Source: Marsupella aquatica (taxonomy: Eukaryota > Marchantiophyta). Taken from it: DNA of 64,000 bases. The notes under the pieces are model-generated. The model made no database searches and had not been told where the DNA came from. It worked only from the letters and a program-made list of their open reading frames with translations. Of this stretch, positions 10,678 through 18,815 are shown one piece after another (position 1 is the stretch's first letter; each line of letters begins with the position of its first letter). The DNA is taken from assembly GCA_973895155.1 (NCBI GenBank), contig OZ316891.1:14260001-14324000 (forward strand), given 5' to 3'. Made by a program: the position numbers and the translations under genes.

Positions 10678-11411
10678 AGCAGATCCCGGTAACTAGGTTA
10701 CTTGCGGACGTCGGCTTGCGGAAGTCCATGTCAAATAACAACAAGACTATCTCCCTACGGAATTTCTTAATTTGATCTACGGCAAAATTAATTCCGTTTC
10801 CTTGACACAAGCACTTGGCGTATCTCAAGATAAACACACCACAACTGTGGCCGTCACTCTGGTGAGGAATATCATTCCGATATATCCATTCCCAACCTGA
10901 GAGATCCAAGTTGACACCAGTTCTCCAGCCAATTTCGTCGGCGTAGTACTTCCCAACAATATCTAGCACCCCAGGATTTTGTCGATTATGAACTAGAGAA
11001 TCTAGGTACTCCAGCCGTTTCTCCTTCGGATACAAGACTACCAATGACCAATGTTCTTTCACAGCATTGTGTACTGGAAAGACCAGTTTCTCGTATTCAC
11101 TGATTTTTAGCGGAAACTCCTTTGTCCAAGCTGCTCTCTCCTTGTCAAAAATGGTAGGATCCATGGAGAGAAGCTCAAAATGGTGTGTTTGGAAGAATTT
11201 GACAAGGTCTGACTTTCCAACTCTATCGAGAATCAGTTCGAGAAAACTCAAATAAGCGTTAATTATATCATCGGTGAGCAACTCGCGCGGTCTCAGACAC
11301 ATCATATGTTTCCTCTTGATCGAGTGTTGTAAGAACTTGGTCAATAGCTCTTCCATATCCTTAGAAGGATCAAGGCATTGATCTATTCGACTAGCCAAAT
11401 TTTCAAAAAAC
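10670..11411 (-). CDS. Ulp1-type (C48) SUMO/ubiquitin-like protease catalytic module
   Basis: The segment follows an acceptor (TTTTTTGCAG) and reads to TGA at 10670. The full catalytic signature of Ulp1/SENP cysteine peptidases is present: His in VKEHWSLVVL, Asp in LEYLDSL, Gln in PHQSDGHS and Cys in HSCGVFILRYAKCL. Spacing and length (about 245 residues with the helical N-terminal part MCLRPRELLTDDIINAYL) are those of the family. Ulp1 domains process SUMO precursors and remove SUMO from targets. They are common cargo in plant Mutator-like elements and in other large transposons. Here the catalytic residues are intact even though the upstream frame is broken. A role in removing SUMO-dependent silencing marks is inference. 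Confidence 0.85.
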
Positions 11412-11561
11412 TGCAAAAAATAGAGATTTCAGTAAGCCTTCAAATAACGTATTGAGGTTGTAGCCTAAGGGTTGTAGCCTCAGAAAATAGAAACAATAAC
11501 AGATCAATAATAAAATAATGACGTCTATAATAGAAACTTTAAGCTTATAGCTTGCGAATGA

Positions 11562-13313
11562 CCTTTGGATTGGGTGGATCCGGCCATTTTGCAGCTGATC
11601 TCTTGGGTGCCTCAATCGCAACAACATCCTTCAGCCCTCCTCGAGACCGCAGTGATCGCTCCACCGGACCAGTTTGCGAAGGTTGGAGCGATGAGACGGG
11701 AAGACCTTCAAATGGTTGTGGCATTTGATTCAAATATTCCACAATCTGGGAATCCGATTCCAAAATATCCGGTGCCACAATTTCTGCGCGAGTCACCTCT
11801 GCAATATATCGGGGTCGAGACCATGAACCCGGTCGCGTCAAGTCAGCTGTTAGTCTCTTAACGACTTGAGCCGAGTCTGGTGCCAAAAACGTTCCCAGGT
11901 CTTGCACTCGATTCACGGAAAAGCGGACATTATTGATGATTGTCTCCATTCTGGATGCAGTGGCAGTCTTCTCCTCGGTAATCAAAAGACCCTTCCAATA
12001 TTGCAAAGCAAGGACTGCCTGGACTCGGAGCTACTCCGGTGAATATTTATTCCAATCATCCAATGAGACCGTACTTAAGGGTGGATCGTTAAATTCAAAC
12101 TCCGGGCGAAGAAAATAGTCTAATATTTTCTTCTTAACTGCAACTGAGGGTGAAGAAGGCTTCTTCAAATTCAGCCTTATTTTCGGTAGACGTTGTGCCT
12201 CAGGAATAAGCGAAAGATCCTTGGCCCTCTCGGCCTCCTTCCTCGCTGCCTCCAGTCTTGCGGCTTCTTCTCTCTCCAGTCTTGCGGAATCCACCTTTTC
12301 CGCCTCCAACTTCTCCGCCTCCACCCTCTCCGGTCTTGCGGTCTCGTCCGCCATCCTCTCGGCCAGCAGCCTCTCAGCCGCCTCACTCTCCGCCTTGGCC
12401 CTATTTTCCTCTGTCACTAAAAGGACTCTCGCAGCCTCCGCTTTCTCCGCCTGGGCTTTCTCAGCCTGGGCTTTCTCCGCCTGGGCTTTCTGAGCCTGGG
12501 CTTTATGAGCCTGGGCTTTCTGAGCCTGGGCTTTCTGAGCCTAGGCTTTCTCGGCATCCGCTTTCTCCGCCTGGGCTTTCTCCGCCTGGGCTTTCTCCGC
12601 CTGGGCTTTTTGAGCCTGGGCTTTCTCAGCCTGGGCTTTCTCAGCCTCTGCTTTCTCCGCCTCGGCTTTCTCAGCCTCGACTTTCTCCTTCTTCTTCGCG
12701 ACAGTTGCTTTTCTAGCTGCTGCCTTTTCTTCTTAACCTCCTTCTTTTGAAGCTGCTCTTGTCGGGCCGCCTCTTGTCGGGATGCCTCCTCCTGCCGGGC
12801 CACCTCCTTCTTTTGAAGCTCCTCTTGCCGGGCTGCCTCCTGCCGGGCCGCTTCCTTCTTTTGAAGCTTCTCTTGCCGGGCCGCCTCCTGCCGGGCCTCC
12901 GCCAGCCTGGCCTCCTCCAGCCTGGCCTCCTCGTGCCGGGCCGCATCGTGCCGGGCCTCCTCCTACCGGGCCTCCTCCTGCCGGGCCGCCTCCTCTTGGT
13001 CCACCTCATGTCGAGGCTCCTGTGTGGCCTCTTCATCAGAGTACTCAGCGTCCTCGGAACCCTCCATCTCCTCGTCCTCTTCATCAGCGTCCTCAGCGTC
13101 CTTCATCTCCTCTTCGTCACTCTCTTCATCTCCTCTATTGTCGGAATCTCCGACGTCGTTCTGCGTATCGGTCATCCACTCTGGATCTTGGTCATTGACA
13201 TCCCCATCCGCGTCACCTTCCGCGTCACCTTCCCCCTCACCATCCGCATCACCATTGCTCCCTGCATCCTCAACATTGAAGCCACAGTCGACTTGATCTG
13301 AATAAAATCAGAT
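11562..13313 (-). CDS. Acidic and coiled-coil linker with EKAQA repeats
   Basis: The exon starts with an Asp/Glu/Gly-rich segment (GDADGEGEGDAEGDADGD, then many DEE/DAED runs). It then passes into alternating Arg/Gln/Glu/Ala units (ARQEAARQE, LQKKE) and an array of about 25 five-residue units of the EKAQA/EKAEA type (12424-12690), which should form a long charged helix. TAG codons at 12963 and 12541 replace CAG of the repeat unit, so here the ancestral codon is clear from the neighbouring units. The frame changes once between the two repeat types (12690-12735). A TAG at 12031 separates NKYSPE from LRVQAVLALQYWKG in the same frame. The exon ends PNPK before GTCATT. The many open frames on the + strand here are shadows of the repeat. 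Confidence 0.65.
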
Positions 13314-13360
13314 CATTTGATAAGAATGACTCACGCGTGAAAAGAAATGTTATGAATGTC

Positions 13361-13379
13361 CACGCGCATGTTCGCGTGA
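13361..13379. repeat. Element-B palindrome, example in an intron
   Basis: CACGCGCATGTTCGCGTGA is one of a family with consensus CACGCGACTGGTCGCGTG. Further single copies lie at 8761-8779, 9556-9574, 10574-10592, 15179-15198, 16529-16547, 17726-17742, 18343-18360, 34327-34344 and near 34589. Multiple copies sit in the tandem arrays 18.4-18.8 and 21.5-22.3 kb. A variant CACGCACCCTGGTGCGTG occurs at 38454 and 38702. All copies are in introns, spacers or arrays. I found none in element A outside B, nor in the nested CACTA. Confidence 0.8.
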
Positions 13380-13428
13380 CGCAATAAAAAGTAAGAGGTT
13401 TCAAAAGTAACTTACCTTGGATTGGCCC

Positions 13429-15146
13429 ACTAGGGTACTCCGTTGGTCGAATGTATAATCGATCGGAATCTTCAGAGAGTGCATACTCTTGCAATAATTG
13501 ATTACAAATATTATCAGGGATATGTTGTTCGTGGAGGACATCCAAAACATCAGCCCTGAGAGCAGTTACGGATGGACGGTACTTCATTAATTTATCTATA
13601 CATTTTTCTATACTAGCCCGTACTGGGTCAATCAATGACAGCGTTGTATCAATTATCGCCGTGGTGTGTTGCAAGAAACAAGACAACTCCCTATGCGTTG
13701 CCACAGGGCAGTAATATTTTACATTGGATCCAGCATCCTGTAAAAAAAAGCCAAAATTAGTTCACAATATTAATTGAGAATATAATAATCTAAATAATCT
13801 TACAATCGAAACCCCAAAATATAAATAAAAAAACTTACCATTAAGCACTAGATCAAGTTCGTTCCCTCACCGAAGCATATAGCCCATTCCCCACATTGGA
13901 CGAATTGACTAATAATACTTTCAAAGAATGGAAGTATCTTTTCTGGGGAAGGTGTCGTGAACTCGCCGCTCTCTTCAAAATTGGCTATCTTCTCAATCTG
14001 ATATTTGGAGACCAATTGGAACTCGAGGGCTTGTGGATCGCCCATTGTGCTGAAGGCCAAGCTGTGAAAAGCGTAGGTTACAATAAGCTTCTTCTCCTTC
14101 GGCCTCTTCTGAATATAATGGCTATCGACAGCAACGTAGTGTGTGTACTTCCCTAATTCCCGTTTGATTAAGTAAGACTCAACGGGAGAGGCTACAATAA
14201 TAACCACATGGTGTGGTTTTGCCCCTATCTCGCTAGTAGCACGAAATAACCCCTCATAGAATGAGCAATTTGGCGGACGCAAATCTCCCATTGATGAGGG
14301 ATCAAAATAAATCAAGCTCGCAAGGTTCTTGTCTTCACGTATGATACAGTCTGCAAACCCAGCATTTTGTATATCCTGCAGGGATCGCAATTTCAGCCTC
14401 TCACCGACCGGCCGCACTAGTTGGTTTCCTTGACTATCAACTGATTTCTGTATTTCTTCCACCAACCTGTAGAATATAGGGTCAATCTCCTTCAACAAAT
14501 TATCATTACTAATATTTACATTTAAGCACTTCTTCAGATAACCACTCAACGCATCTCTCAACTGCTTCAGCACCATCTTGTCGAGCTTAAAGCGATCAAT
14601 CATTCCTTTGACCCGCAATTTCCGTGCTGAATCTGTCAGACTTTTCAGCTCCATCCGGGTGGATGTTTCCCCGTTGAGTTTACTCAATAATAAAATCTCA
14701 AACTCAACTTTCGTCTTCTTCTTTATACAGAATTGCTCCAAACTCATGCTGGTCGTTGACAACACTGGAGCCTCAGAGGACTTCCTCGCCTTACCAGATT
14801 TTACTTTGATGCTTCGGTTTTTGAGTATAGACAGTCTTTCGCTCAACATATATTCCGCTGCCTTTCGAAGAACCGAGTCTGAGCACCCTTGACAAGAACG
14901 GAACGTCTTCTTCAGAAGATGATAAGCACAAGGATTATCCGCAATTTTGACGGCATCCCTCTGTAAAATTCCGTTGTAAATTACAAGCTCTCCTATCCTT
15001 GATAGTTCGTAGACCTCCATCCACTTCTTGAATGTTTCGTCCTCCATTGTAAAGAGAAACGGAGCCAATTCTCCAAATTTCATCATTTCGTTCTTCCCCA
15101 TTTGAGCCCATGGGCAGACAAAACTCGTAGCTCTCATAAATACCTG
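13429..15146 (-). CDS. DNA methyltransferase-like module of the composite gene (beta-class order)
   Basis: A helical region (MRATSFVCPWAQMGKNEMMK and onward) leads to LASLIYFDPSSMGDLRPP, which resembles motif IV (DPPY/DPPW-type) of amino-methyltransferases with DPSS in place of DPPY. About 130 residues later FVQCGEWAICFGEGTNLI is followed, after a TAG, by CLM, the intron, and DAGSNVKYYCPVATHRE. This matches motif I, hydrophobic-x-F/C-G-x-G-T, then the helix and the acidic strand of the SAM pocket. Motif IV before motif I is the order of beta-class N4/N6 enzymes. The TAG at 13848 sits where a helix residue such as Gln would be expected (NLI-Q-CLM). The altered DPSS makes catalysis uncertain; DNA binding without methylation is possible. 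Confidence 0.55.
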
Positions 15147-15239
15147 AAAAACAATGGAAACATGACAATTCTAAGCTTGACGCGACCGTTTGCGTGACAA
15201 AAGTTTATACGATAATGTGATCGAAGAGGGTTATTTATA

Positions 15240-16478
15240 TACCTTCCAATTTGGATGACGATAATGTGATCCAGGCCGCCCAAATGAGTTCCAGATATTA
15301 CGACACTGTCGTACAATGGTCAAAAATTGTCCTTCTTCCATTGATGTTTGATGACAGTGGTTCAGAGCTTTCGATAATCCCATCAAATGAACATTATTGT
15401 CGTTGTTGAGCGTTGCCCAAAACATTACAGCTTCTACAGTACCGCAAGCATCTCGTACAACTTGGCTAACTTTGTCGTCCTCTCTCAGCAATTTGTACGC
15501 CATTATTGTGTGCTGGCCTCCGAGTATCCAGAAATGACTGGTCAAATGTCCTCCTCCTTTGGCGATGAATCGTAGGGCGTCCCATTGTAGTCGGGATCTC
15601 TGTCGGCCTCCGACTGAACCCACTTCACAGGGACTAAAAAGCAGCATCGCTTCTCGAACTTTATAGTCGAATGAGAGAGGAGTGAATTCTTTAGCCTATG
15701 TGTAATCCTGATTCCACTCTCGGCACTTGATGTGGTCCGGTGCAAGATGACAACGTGATGTCTCAACAAAAAATGACTTGCTATTAAATATATTCACAGC
15801 ACTATATTCTTTGAGGAAAGAATCGAACAGAGCCCCGACATTCGCTGAGGTAATTACTTTTGGAAGATTCTTCGCAGAGTATACTTCAACCTTGCTCACT
15901 GGCGGGGCCTTTCCCAAGCAAAATCCCTGGTTGAAAGGAACTCTCTGGAACTCAAGTACGTCAATAATGTATTGACAAATCAAATCTCCCGTTGATGCCT
16001 CTGGATCGGAAGGATATCCCACACTAGTAACCTTTTCCAAGGCGTGCCTTGCACCTAGAAGATCATCGATTCTGGGCTGATTGAAGGTTACATATTGCGT
16101 TCGATCCAAACAAATGCTTATTTTGTCTTCCTGCTGGTCGTCGCTAACTAGCAGAACCAATCCCTTTGTACACTCTTTAACTTTCATGTTCTTCTCAAAG
16201 AAACACTCGAGAATTTTTGATCTCTCCAAAACTGTAGCTTTATCATTTCTTGCCACCACAAGACGGACAGCCCCATTGCGAACGACTATTCCAAAATCGG
16301 ATATCTCAGTCGATTCAAAGAGATGGATACTCTTTGTCTCCATTGTTCTCTCTCTGATTGACTTTCCTTGATATGCAAGTATGGATGTCTCCGCGGGAGT
16401 CATTTTTGTCTTGGTTTTCTTTCGAGAAGCAGCTTTAGACGAGTCTCTTTTCCGCTTTGAGGTTCCGGTAGGATCCAT
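15240..16478 (-). CDS. ParB-like N-terminal module of the composite gene
   Basis: The start MDPTGTSKRKRDSSKAASRK, followed by KKTKTK, is a strong nuclear-localisation-like basic stretch. After about 260 residues a TAG (15696-15698) interrupts an otherwise continuous frame (NQDYT, stop, AKEFTPLSF). Then comes HFWILGGQHTIMAYKLLRED. In ParB/Srx-like nuclease-fold proteins the motif is hydrophobic-DGxHR-x2-A; GGQHTIMA fits with Asp replaced by Gly and Arg by Thr. ParB-type domains precede DNA methylase domains in many phage and bacterial proteins (family knowledge), and the next exon fits that arrangement. The exon ends PNWK at a clear donor. I assign the fold with moderate confidence only. Confidence 0.55.
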
Positions 16479-16553
16479 TCTGAAATAGACAAATATTGAA
16501 AGTTAAACGTTTATTATAAAATACTAACACGCGCATGGTCACGTTGTGCCGAA

Positions 16554-17084
16554 TTACATTTTAGGAATGTTTATCCTGACCCAATCTTCTCGCTCATCTT
16601 CATCTAACCAAAACCAAAGGTTCCTAAACGTGTCAAGTTCAGATCCTTCAAATCCACCCAGAATGTCTAGCGGCGGGAGAGTTCTGATGGATTCTGTAAA
16701 TCTGAATGCTACACTCCATGAAGTCAAATGCCTTTGAAGCGATTCATATCCTGGTCTATCAGTGAAGTCGTAAGCTACCAAGGTGACCGTCGCCCAAGTA
16801 CTACTATAAGTAACTATGTGGCACCACTTCTTACTGACTATTCGAATGGCGATCAAGTCCATGACCCGATTTTTAATCGCAGTATCCGACAAATTCCCAA
16901 GACAGTGGAAAAACTCTTTGACTAATGGCCAAATATATTTCTCGACAATATCGTCCGAAAGACCGGGTATCAGGTCTTCAGCTTGACTCCATATCATGTT
17001 TCGGTTCAGAACCTTTGCACGTGCAATGCGCTCCATCATCATTTGACGATGAGATTTTCGATTCATGTCAAAGGACTGCAGCAT
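16554..17084 (-). CDS. F-box-like unit 1
   Basis: About 175 residues beginning near an acceptor-like CTGCAG (17072), in frame with an upstream ATG (MLQSFDMNRK), and ending TAA. The core EDLIPGLSDDIVEKYIWPLVKEFF, then MDLIAIRIVSKKWCHIV, has the F-box pattern LPDDIVxxxIWPxL...SxVCKxWRxIV. A tail contains LPPLDILGGF and WLDEDEREDW. F-box proteins link substrates to SCF ubiquitin ligases through SKP1. Three units of this kind stand in tandem with spacers that carry the element-B palindrome. Relation to one another is clear along the full length; the F-box call rests on pattern only. Confidence 0.55.
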   Translation of the reverse strand: MLQSFDMNRKSHRQMMMERIARAKVLNRNMIWSQAEDLIPGLSDDIVEKYIWPLVKEFFHCLGNLSDTAIKNRVMDLIAIRIVSKKWCHIVTYSSTWATVTLVAYDFTDRPGYESLQRHLTSWSVAFRFTESIRTLPPLDILGGFEGSELDTFRNLWFWLDEDEREDWVRINIPKM

Positions 17085-17109
17085 AATATGGAAAAGATTA
17101 AGAACAAGA

Positions 17110-17685
17110 ACCTATCCATTAAGAACTGGGACCACCGAGATTCTGAGAAAATCTACCAAACCTTTTGATTAGGACATCTCGTTCTTCCTCATCTAAATTG
17201 TTATATTTGTTCGTAAACAATGCGATTTTGTCAGAAGTAGTAGTCCCAAGAACAGATATTTCTGGAAGCATAGAAATATCCTGTCGAATAACTCAATAGA
17301 CTGAGTCAAACTCCAACTCGTCAGTTTCGGGTATGTTGTAAAGAGCATCATTTGCGACATCGACAATCCGGTTTGCTTGTTTGAGGATAGCCCATAACCT
17401 TGTATTTGTAACTAAAAATTTCCACTTCTTGCTACAAGCTCCAAACTGAATAAGGTCTCGGACCCTATCGATAACCAAATCGTTATCGAGGTGTCGATAT
17501 CCACGCAATCTTTCAATTGAAATAAAGTGTTTGTAGAGTATTGGCCAAATGTTTGAAATGACCAAAACATCTGGTATTCCTCCAATGAGACTAGAGGAGG
17601 TTTCATCCAGCGTATCCCATATTGTTTTCTGTTTCTTTTCATGAGATGAAAGGAAATCTCGAGCCTCATTCAAAAGTTGGCTCAT
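17110..17685 (-). pseudogene. F-box-like unit 2 with in-frame TGA
   Basis: ATG at 17685 (MSQLLNEARDFLSSHEKK). The core SLIGGIPDVLVISNIWPILYKHF, then IQFGACSKKWKFLVTN, repeats the F-box-like pattern of its neighbours. The frame meets TGA at 17293-17295 after DSVY but continues without shift (VIRQDISMLPEISVLG, then NLDEEERDVLIKRFG) to TAA after GGPSS. The post-stop part aligns with the tail of unit 1 (LPPLDILGG, LDEDEREDW), which shows that the TGA is a mutation and not the natural end. TGA is one transition from CGA. Confidence 0.6.
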
Positions 17686-17750
17686 CCTGCTTTTATCATA
17701 TCACAAAACATTGTTAGAAGACATACGACGCGCTTGGTCACATAAGTTAA

Positions 17751-18302
17751 CTAGAATTCCTTAAAAGTGTAGATGTCACCCTCAAGGTATCCAACTTCGT
17801 GGCATCTGACTGTAAATTTCCATTTTTCAAGAGGGTGAAGAGCATCGTAAGTCTTCGCGAAGAGTTCCCTAAGATCTCTGGACATTGACCCCATGAATTT
17901 AATTCTTGGGTATTTCTGGAAGAAACTTTGAATTGTCGATGAGAGAGACTCATTTCCGATCGGTTTAGTAGGATTTCCAGGGAAAGCCAAATCTAATAAA
18001 CTCAACTTGATTACACCCAGAAGATAGGTATTCCCAACAAGGTGGCGCCATCTGCAACACACCGAAGATAGTCCTACAAACTCATCCAATTCCTTTATTG
18101 AGAAATTTCCTGCATTAGCCGAGGAATTAAAAGTCTCCTTGATCCGAGGCCATATCAATTCCACGACAATGAAATCTGGAAGTCCAGGTAGTAGTGTTTC
18201 AACAAATACAAAATATCCCGCCAGCAGACCATCTTGGCTTCTGTCCAAAACGTCAAATATTGGGCATAGATATCTGAAGCTCTCCAGACCAGGTTCACCC
18301 AT
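17751..18302 (-). CDS. F-box-like unit 3
   Basis: ATG at 18302 (MGEPGLESFRYLCPIFDV), stop TAG at 17751. The core ETLLPGLPDFIVVELIWPRI, then FVGLSSVCCRWRHLVGNTY, is the best preserved F-box-like sequence of the three. The tail (IKFMGSMSRDLRELF, LHPLEKWKFTVRC) is diverged from the other two. It is the most upstream unit; the DNA directly in front (18343-18360) holds a perfect CACGCGACTGGTCGCGTC palindrome, and the tandem arrays begin 140 bp further on. SCF-substrate adaptor function is inferred from the pattern. Confidence 0.6.
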   Translation of the reverse strand: MGEPGLESFRYLCPIFDVLDRSQDGLLAGYFVFVETLLPGLPDFIVVELIWPRIKETFNSSANAGNFSIKELDEFVGLSSVCCRWRHLVGNTYLLGVIKLSLLDLAFPGNPTKPIGNESLSSTIQSFFQKYPRIKFMGSMSRDLRELFAKTYDALHPLEKWKFTVRCHEVGYLEGDIYTFKEF

Positions 18303-18440
18303 GACTCTTTTCAACCAAATGATATATCCCAGAGATTATTTTCACGCGACTGGTCGCGTCTACAAATCAGAATGCATAAACAATTCTTTGAGAGACTGAT
18401 TTTTTCGGGTCACAACGTGAAATCATAAATGTTGCTTCGT

Positions 18441-18815
18441 CCTCTAACAGAACCAGTCAATGAGAGAGCAACCTCAGACGTGACTGGTCGCGTCAACTGA
18501 ACCTAAACAACTATATCCACTGAACCTTCTGTGGAGATTTGGATATGATACGCGCTCAGTAAATCTATCCAGTTTTCTTCTCACACGCGACTGGTCGCGT
18601 CAACTGGTCCTAAAAAGAACCTTACCTCCTCTAACAGAACCAGTCAATGAGAGAGCAACCTCAAACGCGACTGGTCGCGTCAACTGAACCTAAACAACTA
18701 TATCCATTGAACCTTCTGTGGAGATTTGGATATGGTACGCGCTCAGTAAATCTATCCAGTTTCCTTCTCACACGCGACTGGTCACGTCAACTGGTCCTAA
18801 AAGGAACCTCACAGT
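18441..18815. repeat. Two tandem copies of a 187-bp unit with palindromes
   Basis: The string CCTCTAACAGAACCAGTCAA starts at 18441 and again at 18628, and the following about 185 bp repeat with few differences. Each unit contains two copies of the ACGCGACTGGTCGCGTC palindrome. A third, shortened start (CACGCGACTGGTCGCATC) follows at 18820. Confidence 0.9.

Larger units (their letters stand above)
10670..16478 (-). pseudogene. Composite cargo gene: ParB-like + methyltransferase-like + acidic/coiled-coil + Ulp1 protease
   Basis: Read from ATG at 16478 leftward, the exons join in consistent phase. They are 16478-15240 (ends NWK before GTATAT), 15146-13832 (starts VFMRATSF, ends CLM before GTAAGT), 13731-13429 (starts DAGSNV, ends after the G of CAA-G), 13313-11562 (starts by completing GAT) and 11411-10670. 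The product would exceed 1,700 residues. Five TAG codons interrupt the frame, at 15696, 13848, 12963, 12541 and 12031, and one frame change is needed in low-complexity sequence near 12690-12735, so this copy should not make the full protein. Introns at 15.2 and 13.4 kb each hold one element-B palindrome. Whether it was ever one mRNA is inferred from the phases; it could also be adjacent genes with read-through splicing. The modules are described separately. Confidence 0.65.

Noticed and set aside
12193-13301. Pro- and Leu-rich frames on the + strand opposite the coiled-coil exon
   Set aside because: Shadows of a 15-bp repeat; the - strand reading gives the acidic and EKAQA pattern and links in phase to recognised domains.
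12031-15698. TAG read as glutamine (alternative genetic code as in some ulvophyte algae)
   Set aside because: TAG ends the MULE transposase (42272) and Tnp2 (33300) at natural protein ends, and F-box-like unit 3 (17751) and HAD-like unit 2 (8802) stop at TAG too. TAA and TGA also occur in frame elsewhere. Mutation of CAG explains the data better.
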